Source: Syngnathus acus
Lineage: Eukaryota > Chordata > Actinopteri > Syngnathiformes > Syngnathidae
NCBI RefSeq assembly: GCF_901709675.1
Contig: NC_051095.1
Coordinates: 19,060,456-19,124,455, forward strand
Direction of reading: 5' to 3'
Length of the DNA stretch: 64,000 bases
This document shows, one piece after another, positions 35,580-47,930 of this stretch (positions are counted from its first letter, which is position 1; each line of letters opens with the position of its first letter). The notes below the pieces were generated by a model. The model worked only from the letters and a program-made list of their open reading frames with translations. It was not told where the DNA came from and did no database searches. The position numbers and the translations under genes are program-made.

Positions 35580-35860
35580 TTGGGATTCAGTTGGACAAAT
35601 TCCCTTGGGGCAGCCAGTTAAGATGCCAGCCCTGGAACGTGTTCAATGGCTGCTTCATTACGGAAAAAAGCCAACTCCCTGTTCACTTTCACGCATGGCT
35701 CTGAGACTTTTTTGTTGGGTCCTGTTGTGCTACACATTTTCAACCAATTTTATTTTGATTGATGGGAGTAGTCTTGGGGCCATTCTACACCAACATTAGA
35801 GGGCCAAAATAGCTTCTCACCCTTTTTCCCATTACACCTTTTGTTTAGGGCTCATTTGTG
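35580..35860 (+). repeat. GAGACTTTTT-family dispersed repeat
   Basis: CCAACTCCCTGTTCACTTTC then GGCTCTGAGACTTTTTTGTT and GGGTCCTGTTGTGC matches the family consensus in forward orientation. Confidence 0.5.
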
Positions 35861-35897
35861 TAAATTTCCTGATTAGGGCGTATATGTATATACATAG

Positions 35898-36190
35898 ATG
35901 CTGTTTGTCAGTCAATTGTCGCCGTTTCGTCTGTTTTGATACACGCACGCCTGCCCCCTGATTCCCGTTTGCCTGATCCGCTGTGTAGCGGTACGATTGG
36001 CTGGTTGTCTGCCTTGCCACACGCACGCCCTATGTAACGAGATGCCACCACGACGTGAGCTCGCTGACCGGCTCGTCAGTCACCTCGTGCACCGGCGTTC
36101 CAACCTCCCTTTTCCTGTTTTCGCATTCCCCAAATAAACAGTCCGCGTTTGGACAGTGGTTCACTGCATGAGACAGGACATTACAAAAGG
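35898..36190 (+). mobile_element. Possible solo LTR
   Basis: A sharply GC- and CpG-richer island (GACGTGAGCTCGCTGACCGG) with a polyadenylation-like AATAAA at 36133 and a TG...CA-type span ending GGACATTACA. I found no 5-bp target duplication and no internal retroviral or gypsy-type coding sequence. It could equally be a regulatory CpG block. Confidence 0.3.
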
Positions 36191-36999
36191 GATGTTTTGA
36201 AGAGTTTTATTGTGCTGTGATTCTTGATCCTTGACCGAAGCATGCGTGTCACAGATTATTTTCAAGACCTGTGGCCGGATTTAATTAGTGGTGCAATTTC
36301 ACAACATGTCTCCTTTCGGACTTTAAAATTCTCTTTACGGCACTCGTCCAGTTTCTTTGTGGTCTGACTCCCGGCTCTAGAATAATGCCAATTAAGTTCA
36401 TGGTTCTTATGTTCCTAGTTTTGCCATTGTTCAACATTGTGTAATACAAGGCTGCAAAAAAGGGAGCACATTTCATTCCATTCCCCTTTTCGTCTACATC
36501 GACTTCTTTCTTAAGGCTTTGACTCTCCGGGGGTGCTTGGACCACCCGCTTGGCTGCACTGAATCGGAAATTCCTCCCGCTATTCCCTTGATACAGGCTG
36601 TATGCCGGCTTGTACCACATCTTCCCAGAAGCATCTCAATCCTGTCTGCCGTGACATTGTAAAAAAAAAAAAAAAATCACGCATTAATCACATGTTCTCA
36701 TTGTGTGCCAAAAATCTATTTGAGCTTGGCCTACATACGGACTCTTTTCAGCGTCGCCCGAAAAAGCACACTGCAAAGATCCCATTGGGAAATGTGACAC
36801 TGTTTACAAGACTGCTCCAGATATTTTATTGAAGAACTATTATTCCAATCAGGCTCATCGCCATGTTGGAGTAAAGGCACTGGAAAAAAAAGAACTGAGC
36901 CGCAATTGTACATGCTTTACTAGGGAAAAACAATAAAACAAGCAGGAAATTCAACCTAAATAATTTGTCTGTGATAAAAGAACCAGTAAAATAATAAAA
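36191..36999. other. Intronic-type sequence
   Basis: No gene recognised. A 111-codon antisense frame at 36620-36285 has no familiar domain. Poly-A run at 36661-36675. Confidence 0.4.
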
Positions 37000-37890
37000 C
37001 GAGCATTTTAACTGTCCACCGTAACAGAAGTAAAATGAGAAACTACTGTGGCAGTGAGGAAAGGTGGGCGGGGCATAAAATGCAACTGTCGATCACAAAA
37101 ATAAAATAAAAAGAAATTCTCGCCAAGATCTTTCATCGCAAAAGTAAGACACAAAATGGAAAGGAAATTTCCTAACTGTCCATCATCACAGAAAAGAAAA
37201 ATGTTGCAACAGTAAAAGGTCCACATAAAAAACCAAAAAAATAAAAAAATTGTAACATCTTGTAACTGTGCATTAATAAATATGACTTCACATAAGCAAA
37301 TTGAAAATGTCCGTACAGATGAAAATACAATAAACAATAAACATTCTGTCATTTACCAGAGTGTGTAATTGCTGCCCAGTATACAGTTAAGTGAAAAAGT
37401 GTTGGAACTCTTTTCAGATTATATTTTTTCAGTTTTTCTACTTTCTTGTTTAAGATCATCAAACAAACGTAAATATCAGACAAAGATTTCTATGGTGATG
37501 GACGAAATGTTCTCCTTTTTTCATTTCCATCATCACGGAAGTAAAATGAGAATGAGGAAAAAAAACTGAAATTCTTGCAACAGAAAAAAAACTGAGAAAT
37601 TATAACCACCATTGCAAAAGTTAGCAAATGAGAAGTAAAATGAGTAAAAGGAAAAAAAAGAACATGTTGGAATGTTCCATCATTCCAGACACAAGATAAA
37701 AAGAGACAATGTCACAACTCAACACAAAATGCAAAAAAAAAAAAAAATGTAATCTCTGAACTGTTTGTTTAAAGTAAAATAAGAAAACGGTTCAACTTTT
37801 CATTTGGTAGCTGTCAATAAACAGGAAAATAAAACTAAAAACAGATAAACTGTCCATCACAGAGTGAAAATGAGTGAATGTCACATCTGA
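37000..37890 (+). repeat. Degenerate A-rich minisatellite, unit about 60-110 bp
   Basis: Phrases close to AACTGTCCATCATCACAGAA and GTAAAATGAGAA recur at about 37011, 37177, 37527, 37625 and 37848, separated by poly-A-rich linkers. Very diverged. Confidence 0.5.
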
Positions 37891-40740
37891 GTCAGCCTTG
37901 ACTATAAATCATCTCTACAACTTTAATACCAATTTCCATAATAACACGGGAATTTAGCAATAGAAATGTTCCTATCATGCAGGAAAGAAACCATGTGTAT
38001 GATAAATGAGACGACCGACGGGATGGCAAACAATGTCATCCCGTCGCTATTACTTTACCAAATCAATACTGAATGACTTTGGGGCGCAGCAACAAATGAT
38101 TGATGATGATTTTATTGTCAAAGACACAAAGCTTTTTTTCCCGCTAGGAGGTTTGCTATGTTTCGTTTTTCACGGTCTGCGCCTCATGTTCGCTCCCAGT
38201 CAAACAATCTGTAATTGGCATTGAAATAAGAGTGCGTAACGCATCTGCATTGCGCCCTCCCGTTTGATGTTTGCGCCCACAAGGCTGCGACATTCTAATC
38301 AAACCGTCACATTGTCTCGCCTGCTAAATGTTTTGGTGCGCCGAAGACAATCGTCGTTTTCAACTGAGGCTCGCCCCCCTTTCCGAAGCCGCCGCCGCTT
38401 TGAGCGTTTCCGCCAGGGGCTGTGGGTGCTCTCTAGCTCGCTCGCTTGCTTTTCGCATAGCCACACGCAGCCTTTCGAGACCATCAATTATTGAGGCTGC
38501 CAGTCGCCTTCGGGGACCTCTGGAGAAATCAGCATGATGAATGCAATCAGTAAGCAGTGGTGGAAAAAACAAAATATATGCAGAAATGGCTACTTCTAAA
38601 ACTGGAGTCCCTGAATTAGCAATGATATAGCAAAATAATGAAGAAATTAAACTGTATTGGAATAAATGCAAAAGATACAGTACATAGCACAATTGCTACA
38701 ATCTAATCCTGGAGATAGTGATACAGAAGCCTGAACGATAATGATGTATAGAAAAATTCATATAAAATGCTGGTGCATCAGTGCTGTACTGATGAGGTAT
38801 TGATGTCTAATCCTGGTGTTATCAAAATTAAAGCTTGAGGGACAATGCTTTGTCAGATTGAGGCCTAATGCTGATATGTCACAATATCATACTGAAAGAT
38901 GGTTGTGTCGATATTTTACCCCAAGACATAATTTTAAGATACGTCCCAGTGTCAGTATCGAGGCTGATCGTAACATTGCCACACCCTAAAGCCGAAATTC
39001 TATGGTACCGGTTCTAAGCGAGCGGCCCGGTGATATGCGCTCGGATCATTAACTTTTTACCCTACAATATTTTCTTCTATATTATCCTTTGATATAGTAT
39101 ATGACATTGTAAATATGGTTGTGTTGTTGTAAAACACTATTTGTGTACTGTATGTATTGTATTTTTATGTCGTGGTGGCTGGGGTCGGTTCTTGATAATA
39201 ATTTAATCAGTTGTTTCAATAATTTTTAGCTGCAGCCCTGCTTGACACACCAGTAGCTACTAACCCATGAACATTTCTGGTGTATCATAGATACAAACAG
39301 GAGGATTACAGGTAGTTGTAATAGGTCCACCATATATTTTCTCTTGGGAAATAAAGACAATGAAGTCACATTTTGATGAAAGAGGTTACTTTAACAGGAA
39401 GTAAGTATTAAAACAATAAAACCCTTCATCTTAAACAATGAAGAAGTGTCTTTTCTGTATATCTTACTATATAGCTTATAATTAAATAGCTGTGCCTGGA
39501 GGACTGGCCACCCATCAAGTGTGTAATTAAACAACCAATTAAATCTTATGTGAGCATTTCCCAAAATAGTCTGTGAGTAAGCCTTTCTGAATTCTACTAA
39601 ATTGTGACGCAACTCGGGGCTAATTTACATAATATTGCACCCCCATTGAGTTACTCTGAACATGACTTGGCCGATAGACAAGAACTTCCACTTCCAAGCG
39701 ATGACTGAACAAATCTGTCTGAAACCGTATCTTGTGCCAAATGGTAAGCAAAGCTGCAGTTTTGTTAGGGGCACAGATTATATTTGGCTAATAGTTATCA
39801 ATGCTTGCTAGTAAACAGCATGTTACTGTTCAGTAAAAGTTGTCAATGTGGCGTTGAGGCTGTAGTAACTGATTGTTGTAATACGGCAATGTAGTGCTAT
39901 CTCGAAGAGTGAAAAACATTTACTTTTCGACCTCCCCTTGTTCTGCCACTGACATGTAACGGGAAGTGTTCTGTTGTTGGCACACCCGGAATAGATGGTG
40001 TGCTGGGTGAGAAATGGCCATTTGCATGAGGCCAGGCTGCCCTAAAAAAATAGTCTGATCTCACTGAAACTCATTATTCAAAAGAAGTTAACCTCTGTAT
40101 ACAGTAAAAGTTAAAAGAGTCTACCTTATCATCGTGGGTGTATGTGAATAATACTATGAATAACCCTGCATAAATTAACACTTTCCTCATGGGCTTTGCC
40201 GGTAATAGAATGTGACAAAGTGCGAGCCTGTCTGCCTTTTTAATAAGATGCCAGGTGACATCATTAACTCACATTATGCCCCAAACACCACCAACCAACC
40301 AAGACATGCAAAATAAAACACCTTGGACACTTTTTCACAGCGTTAACTCCTTGTTTGGCTAATCCCAACCGACCGGACCGGTGCCTCCCACATGAGAGGC
40401 AGTACATTAAATCTATAGGCAATCGGCATGGTTTTAAATCGGGACCAAAGTGTAATGCAGTACATAGAGGTGGAGGAACATAGAGCGAGATGCTTCATTT
40501 AGCTGCTCTCAGCACCTTGTCTTGAGGGACCAGCCTATGTGTGGGTGTGTGTCTGTGTGTCTGTGTGCATTTGCACAACTGTTCATGTGTATGTGAATGC
40601 ATGCACATCTCTGCTTGCCCGTCCGTGAGCTTGCACTATACAGTTATAGAAGACTTTCAAACGAGTTTGATTTGCTGCATAATAGCGAGCTAGCTCCAAC
40701 ATTCACGCTCGCCAGAGGCTGAAATGGGCTTTTTTTTACA
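37891..40740. other. Unique sequence with GC-richer block 38000-38540
   Basis: The block 38000-38540 (for example GAAGCCGCCGCCGCTTTGAG) is unusually GC-rich for this intron and contains CCATCAATTATTGAGG and GTCAAACAATCTGTAATTGG. It may be a CNE or CpG-type regulatory element; no exon boundary pair seen. The remainder is AT-rich, with a short impure (GT)n near 40540-40570. Confidence 0.35.
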
Positions 40741-40791
40741 TTTATTTATTTATTCATGTATTCATTCATTCATTCATTCATTCATTCATTC
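40741..40791. repeat. (TTCA)n microsatellite
   Basis: TTTA units followed by nine TTCA/CATT units. Confidence 0.85.
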
Positions 40792-41914
40792 CTTGTTACT
40801 AAAGGGCAAGGCAGTCACATTCCAGTTCATTAACAAATAGGGTCTGGAACCTGGCATGCCGCTGTACTGTACCAAAAAATCTGATACAAATTTGGCATCT
40901 CTACTCACGGGAAATACAGTAATTGGATCGAACACTGCCAGAAAAAATGAATAATTGACAAATCCCCGCAAAAATATATTTTAGTTGAGCTGTGATTTGC
41001 TTCTGAATCGACACGTCTCTCTGACCTCCTCATTAGAATGTAAAATCGTTCTTGCGATGTTTGAGAGTGTTTTCAAATTTCGGTGTTTCCATCACCAGTT
41101 CGAATTTTGCGCATTTTCGAGGGTAATAGAAACCCAGCTGGAGTTAATTTTACTTTCGATGGGCAGTCATGTAACTTAAGACCGTAATTTGCAAAAAGCA
41201 CATTACACTTTAGATTATTTTATAAAGGATGAAATTGATCCAACAAGTTGGACATTCTGTCATTCACGCATTATTTGCTCCTGTATGAGTTGCAATGACA
41301 TTGTGGAAAAAAATCTGGTAAAACAGATAGACATGCTCTGCAGTATTAATACAACAAAACAATCTATGACGCACGCAACCCTCCAAAAGTGAAGCGAGAT
41401 ACAACAAGATGGTTGTACTGTACTGTAGCTCAGGAGAGGTAACAGAAGAAAAATAGATGAATTCTTAAATAGTGAACTCACAAAGCGCGTTGCTTCTTCG
41501 TATATTGTTTTTGGAAGTAACATCAGAAAAATAGTCACTTATCTCATGAATGCAGTAGAATGAGGCAACAAAGGTAAAACTATGTGCGAGTTTATTCTTT
41601 TTAAGCATAAAAACCTACAAAGCGGTGCATTTGTAGTCAGCAAAGTTGTTGAGCAGCACAAGCTCTCCTGGTGCCATGTTAGCATTCATGTGGGGGTAAA
41701 AAAAAAACATCAAAACATCTTGTGCATGAAAAGGCTTTTTTTTGCACATACGTGTATGTGCTTATTTGTCAACATAATGGCCCGTTTGGATCCATTTTAC
41801 ACTGCTCATCTCTCGGTGGATTTATTTCCTTTTGAAGTCCTCTGAAAGTAAAACGTTCCAGTTGATGCTCAGCAGTCACATGGTGGTTTTAAGGGATTAC
41901 CAGTGTACACACCT
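40792..41914. other. Intronic-type sequence
   Basis: No gene, RNA or repeat recognised; several short frames without similarity. Confidence 0.4.
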
Positions 41915-42290
41915 ATTTGGCTGAAATGGCTGATTTCAACCAAAATGTCTTACTTACAATTTTGGGCATCGGACCTTGAGAAAAAACATGTCCACCATAT
42001 TGGCGGCTGTCTTTCTTGCTTTATCTTTCCGAGCACCCTTGAAACAATCTTCATATTTTGATAGCATGCGCCGCCCCCCATTTCATGGCACAGTTTAAAA
42101 ATGTTTTGTAATGTAATACCGCCATCTGTCAAGGGTTTTATTGGGGCCCATTTGGACAATTCCCCGAGTCAGACAAAATGCTGAACTTCCTGTTCAATTA
42201 CGAGCATGAGTCTTTTTAAGAGGTTTTTTTTTGTGTCCTGCTATGCATGGCCAATGAATCTCAAGCTAATTTGTGAAACTAGTGTGTGCT
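41915..42290 (+). repeat. GAGACTTTTT-family dispersed repeat
   Basis: Contains GTCCACCATATTGGCGGC, CTGAACTTCCTGTTCAATTA, and TGAGTCTTTTTAAGAGG then TGTGTCCTGCTATGCATGG, matching the family in forward orientation. Confidence 0.5.
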
Positions 42291-42460
42291 TTCTTTTTGA
42301 ATTTAAGATAAATATCTGAACATACGCCCGCCCCCTTCCAAAGAAAATTCGGAGTAATTCACCGAGTGCTCAGTGACGTCTCTCTCGAGATCATCATTCA
42401 TATTTGGTATCCCTCATGACAGCATACATTGAGAGGATGATGACATGCGATGCCAGATAC

Positions 42461-42514
42461 TGTGTGTGTGTGTGTGTGTGTTTTGTGTGTGTTTTGTGTG
42501 TGTTTTGTGTGTGT
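42461..42514. repeat. (GT)n with TTTT interruptions
   Basis: Regular alternation of GTGTGTGT and TTTT, about 54 bp, ending 60 bp upstream of the candidate exon. Confidence 0.85.
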
Positions 42515-42575
42515 ACCTCACAGAATGACAATAGCATTGCCATTCCTAATGTATGTTCCTCTATTTGCCTTTCAG

Positions 42576-42617
42576 ACTGGGTCAGAGAGGGAGCCGTCAC
42601 ATTTCTGCTCCACTAAG
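42576..42617 (+). other. Candidate 42-bp exon of the host gene
   Basis: The left boundary is an excellent acceptor: the pyrimidine-rich TGTTCCTCTATTTGCCTTTC runs into AG, with the exon starting at 42576. The right boundary is a perfect donor, AAG then GTAAGTT (intron from 42618). Length is 42 nt, a multiple of three; frame 1 is open (TGSEREPSHFCSTK), frame 3 ends in TAA at 42614-42616. It is either a second untranslated exon joined to the 2042 donor or a symmetric coding microexon. No gene name can be given. Alternative: chance splice-site pair. Confidence 0.55.
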
Positions 42618-43129
42618 GTAAGTTAATATTTGGCTAAAAAGTGCTTTAATCACGGTATCGCATTTATTAGTATTAGTTATTATTTGGTTCAGTTCCCACC
42701 TGGAACATGTGAGGGAAAGGGCAGCAAGTAAAAACACAGTCCAGATCAGCCTCTGGCCAGCAGATGCAAAGATCAAATGAGATTGGTGAATGATGAGGTA
42801 AGGGGACGAAGACAACTTGTGTCTCCTTTACTCTCCACACAAAATTGAACTCATCACATGGCAAGCAACAAGCTACTTGCAATTTTAATTTCATCTAAGA
42901 AGTGTCATACTCCCACCTCTCCCTTAAAGAAACATGTCCCTGGTGAATGTTTATTCCTTGTGGGTCACCACGGTAGCATTATAATTATAACAACTTTTAC
43001 TGATGTACTTGTGCATGTCGTAAATTTTCTGGAAACATAAGGGAAAATAATACTCTCTTTGAAGATATGCCAAATATGCATCGATACTTATCATTTTTTA
43101 AATACCCAATCAGAAACATTTTACTCTCT
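42618..43129. other. Intronic-type sequence downstream of the candidate exon
   Basis: No repeat or gene recognised. Confidence 0.4.
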
Positions 43130-43923
43130 TACCGTAATTTTCCATGTATAATACGCCCCCATGTATAATACGCACCCTAAAAATGGCATGTCGATGCTGG
43201 AAAAAAGCCTGTACCCATGTATAATACGCACCCAAATTTTGACTCCTACTTAAGTCCGTAAACGTAAAATTATTTCAGAAAAAAGATCATCTTTGGGAAC
43301 AACCGGATGTTATTCTGCCGGTCAGTATCACTCCGCGTGCGCTAGCAAACTCGATAGCGAAGAAATGTTTCGGATTTGTGTAGGGTACATTGTGACAGCA
43401 AACGAGCAGGTGATCGAGCAAGCGTCTGATACGAGAGCATTGTGTTCGTATGGAGCGTGTTTGAAGTGAACAGCAGAGAAGAAAGGAACAAGGCAAAGTG
43501 TTGTGAAATAAAATATTACCTGTAATACGCATTTAGGTAGAGAACTGAACTCTCGCTCTTTATATAGCTGACGTGTCTTGCGCATCCGTTCTGCGCATCT
43601 GTAATGGCGGCCTCCGTATGATATCCGGTTTGCGATGGAGATTAAAAAACAAACAATATTTGACAATAACACACCATCAAGGATTGCACCATCACATCAA
43701 ACGATGTGTCGTCAATTATGAATTTTACTTTTGAAAGTGTGTTGGGCAGGATGGCTGAATGCGATGCGCGATTGACAACAAACAAGAAGAAAGGTGATTT
43801 CAAGTTTTATTTCGAGGGAGATTTTCTTAAAAAAAAAAATTGTACCCATGTATAATGCACACCCCAGATTTTAGGACAATAAATTAGTTAAATTTTGCGC
43901 ATTATACATGGAAAAAGACGGTA
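43130..43923 (+). mobile_element. TACCGT-group MITE, subfamily C, copy 1
   Basis: A 794-bp element with TA ends and terminal inverted repeats matching at 24 of 27 positions (left TACCGTAATTTTCCATG). The subterminal unit CCATGTATAATACGC is repeated three times at the left end and recurs inverted at the right. The interior shares with copy 2 (49532-50455) a stretch beginning AAATGTTTCGGATTTGTG and running to CCTGTAATACGCATTT. Non-coding. Confidence 0.85.
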
Positions 43924-44259
43924 TTCTAAATTTTTAATAAAAACTTCTCTTAAAATATTTAAATTAATTTACTACAAATTGAATAGTTTATTATTATTAT
44001 TACTTATTATTGTTATTATTATTTAAATTTGAAATAGGGTCATTTAAATGTATTTTTATTTCAAATAATACTAATTGTGTTGCAAAAAAATCTATAAACT
44101 TCAGCATATAATAACCTAATTTAAAAAATGCTTCACTTTCTTCTCACTTTTGTATGTTTTGAGGCACACATCAAGCAGCTGCCGAGAGCTTCGCTTTACC
44201 TACTTGTACATTTCATCTTCAGCTCTAATGTTGGTGTCACATGCTTGCACGCACACTGG
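43924..44259. other. AT-rich spacer
   Basis: TTATTATTATTA-type simple sequence at 43990-44023; nothing else. Confidence 0.5.
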
Positions 44260-44263
44260 CACG

Positions 44264-44344
<81 letters not shown>
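44260..44344. repeat. (CA)n microsatellite
   Basis: About 40 CA units, preceded by impure CACG units. Confidence 0.95.
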
Positions 44345-44346
<2 letters not shown>

Positions 44347-44894
44347 CTAATGCAGCTGCAGGTATGATGGCGACTGCAGCCTTCGTGGGCGGCTCTTCAA
44401 AATAGGCCAACGGAACACGCCGTTCTTTTTCTCACATTTGTCTTATGCGGATCACGAGCTGCATATTTGTCGAGGCCATAAAAAATGTATCACTTTTGGG
44501 CAGCTCACCATTAGTTTTCATAACTCTGGCAGAATCACCTTGGTAATGATTCTCCTAAATAGTGTCAATTTCTTAAAAATTGCTACTATATAAAAACAAA
44601 GCATTCTTTTGGTTATACTTTGGCTATAATTGGCAATACAGTCAAGATGGCTAACACTGTATGTGAAAATGCATGTAAAAATGCACATAAAAGTATACTC
44701 ACATTTTGAAATATCTTGATCTCAAGTGAATTTGGTAGAGAAAAACTCATGAACTGTTAAAATGGGATTGTTTTTAGGCATTGGCAAATTACAGTTTTTT
44801 TCTGAATGGTTAAACTTGTAACACAATTTCTAAAACTATTAATATCGATCCCCAAACCAAAGTTTGCAAAGCTCTAAGCACAAACACTGCTTAG
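44345..44894. other. Intronic-type sequence
   Basis: No feature recognised. Confidence 0.45.
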
Positions 44895-45094
44895 CAAGTC
44901 AAGTCAAGTCAAGTTTATTTGTATAGCCCTAAATCACAAGCAGTCTCAAAGGGCTTCACATAGACAAAAATTGACAATTATTCTCAAAGCATCCCCTGAT
45001 CTTTAGCTCCCAAAAGGGCAAGGAAAAACTCAAAAACCCCTGCCAGGGGAAAATGAGAAACCTTGAGAAGGGACCACAGATGGAAGGATCCCCC
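44895..45094 (-). mobile_element. 200-bp 3' end of the L2-like LINE
   Basis: Near-identical to the start of the 9841-12285 element: (GTCAA)n, then GTTTATTTGTATAGCCC, TCTCAAAGGGCTTCACATAG and GACCACAGATGGAAGGATCC. The match stops at about 45094. A heavily 5'-truncated copy in the same (minus) orientation. Confidence 0.85.
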
Positions 45095-46904
45095 ATCTAG
45101 CATTTAGTTTGTAATTTTGTAACACACTCTGAGTACCCAGCACTCTTTTTGTAGCTACAGCTCACTACTGAGACTCCATTTCCAATTGATCAATGTACTC
45201 CTTGCCAAACGAGACACAATATTGCTGCTGGTGCTATTGTTTACATATTCTGCAGTTGGCCACATTTTCACAGGAGAAATTTATTTTAGATAATTAGTTC
45301 ACTTTGTATTCAGCCTGAGCAGTACAATTAGGCCACAGGTAAGGTGTCTGTGTTGAGGAAAATGGATCGAAGGAAGAGTGAGATTTAGAAGAGACAGAGG
45401 AAGAAGGTGTGGAGGTGAGAAACCACCTGCTGTTTTCAACACCCAATTGTAAAAAAAAAACTTAACAAAAAAAAACTAACATTGCGAAAAATGTTATAGA
45501 AAAAATATTGAAATTGGGATTTTTCTTGGAAAAGTCATGAAAAAAAGGAAAGCAATAAATTATTATTTTTTAACTTTTTTAATTAGCTTCACTTTTTTAA
45601 TTGGTTTTGAGTGGGAATTGTTTTTCCTCTGAGACTAATCAGAAAAACATTACCTCCACACTTCATTTTAAATTAAGTCAATCTATAAAAAAAAATCAAC
45701 CAAAACATACTTTACATTGAACGTTGTATGATAAAATCACAGATAAAAAAACAATTCTTTTGAAACTATTGTTTAGTTACTCATTTGTGCAGAATTCTTT
45801 TCTCTTAAGGTTCAGATCTTTTTTTTTTGCGTAAGATTCAGTTCTGATTTAAAATCAATCAATTTCAAACCTATTTTTTTGTTTCCATTCATTACTAAAA
45901 ATCTAAATCAAAAACATTTTCAACTTAATCCATCTCTTTTTTTTTTTGTGCTTCAATTCACGACCTAAATCTCCTTTCCTGAGACTGCACTTCACTCAAG
46001 GTTCAATAACACCACCTGGTAACAGCGACCTGAGGACACAATTCCTCTTATTAAGCCTCTTTTTAAGTTCTTCTCACAATATACGTATAACAAGAAACAT
46101 GCAGGCTGGTGCTGCCCAAGAAGATCACTGGGTTCTGTTACGCAAGAAAGCATGTGTTAATTGTCTCACTTTACTTACACCTTGGAACATGTACCAGAGG
46201 TGTTTGATGCATTTTTTATCAGGGACAGTCTATGAAATCAATCAAAGAAATGGCGAATACGCTGCCCGAGGTTTACGAGACGCTAGTAAATCTGATGGCT
46301 GTGGGGAAGAAAGCCCAAATGTGTGCGCTCGTTGATGCTATACCAGCCTGCGGTTACTGGCACCAAGATATATTTCTACAGTAAATTTCCAGACGGCTTG
46401 TGAGCCTTCTAAGTTGTGTTGAGATGGAAAAACAAATCTCTCGCTTTTTGGTTCAGGGGTGGGGGGGAGGTCGCTGAGCAGGATTAACAGCAGTTCTGTA
46501 GTCGTCATCATGCTCAGTCGGGAGTTTGAGGTGAAAGCTTGTTCAGTCACACATCATCCTGCCTTGTTCCATCCCAGGGCTTTGGTGCGAGGGTGCCACA
46601 ACCTGATTCAGCGAAGGATCCGAGCATCGGTTGCCACAGTCAAGTCCGTTGGTCGGGTTTTGGTTAAAGCAAAAACATTCTGCGGAAATGTGGAAGGGCA
46701 TGAGGATAAAACAAGCACATTTTCAACCAAATATACGTGCAAGACCTACCTGTATATGGCAGAAAACCCCCAAAACAATTTACAATTTAGTATCACCCAT
46801 CTGTCTAGGTTCCGTCTCTTTTTGGGTGCTGTTTGTTCCCTAGTCTGAATTTGACAAAATAGTCAAATAAATACCTTGACATTTACAAATGATGGATTCT
46901 TCAA
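45095..46904. other. Intronic-type sequence
   Basis: A- and T-rich at 45440-45950. A 129-codon frame (45946-46335) and another (46459-46848) are unrecognisable; no splice context supports them. Confidence 0.4.
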
Positions 46905-47330
46905 GCTAAAATGGCTGACTTCCTGTTCAGTTCGGCCATGACTCAGTTAGTGTGTTTTGTGCATTGGCATGCAATCAATGTTGGGTTTTTTTTTACCTTC
47001 CGAAAAAATACAAAATGATCATAAAACGTTAACATTAAGCTCCGCCCATTTTAGACAGCCTAGGCAATAAATTCTTTTTTTTAATGGTTGCTTCAAACCA
47101 AAATAGTCAACTTCCTGTTTAGTTTCAGGCACAGTTCATTGAGACTTTTTATGCGAGCTGCAATGATAAAGACATCCAAACAATTTTGTGATGATCTGTG
47201 AAGCTGGTTTTGGAGTGATCAGCCGTGAATTTCCTGTTCGGTTCCAGGCATGGGTCTTTGATTTTTTTTCAGCTTTCCTTTTATGATATACTGTACATGT
47301 CCACCCAATTTCCCATATACAGCATTTTCA
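46905..47330 (+). repeat. GAGACTTTTT-family dispersed repeat, three units
   Basis: Units around 46908, 47099 and 47217 share ACTTCCTGTTYAGTT, GGCATGG/CAGTTC and TGAGACTTTTT-like sequence, ending with TGTACATGTCCACCCAATTT. Spacing is irregular (about 190 and 118 bp). Confidence 0.55.
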
Positions 47331-47930
47331 ACTTTGTATTTGAGCCATTAATCTCCAACATTCGGATTCCGTGTTCTTCTTTTTACCATGTCGGTTTTCA
47401 GTTGAGAGTCTTTCCGTTACGTGATTGTGGTGTTAATGCACGTAGCAGGAAGTGTGATAAGAGCCAGTGTTGAGAGTCACTGATGAGAGTTCCCAGCAGT
47501 AAGTTAGGAGTGAACATGCGAGGGGGAGAAGCGATCGATCTCATTGATCGGACACGGTGGAATTACGGCTCATGTTCTTCTTTTTTCCCTGCTTCTCTCT
47601 CTTGACTCTTAAACAGTGACTCCCACTCGCCAATGACTCAGATATTGCTGTTGCCGCTTGTAATCTTTGTGCCGCGTGACAAAGTGGTACACGCATTTTG
47701 CTGGCTTGGAGAAAATTGTACGAGACAAAAGAGAGTTGAAACAAACAAATTCACTCAATTGTTTTACTTGTCCAGAAAAGGGTTTTATACGTATGTGTGC
47801 AATATGCAATGAGTTACTACAATGCACTTCTGACAATGCTTGTTATAATTATGAAGGCAATGGTGCCTGGCTGTTCTTTGTGGGCTGAACCATTCGGGTT
47901 AAGTGCTCAGCCCATTTGTGGGCCCACTGC
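47331..47930. other. Intronic-type sequence
   Basis: No recognised feature. Confidence 0.4.
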
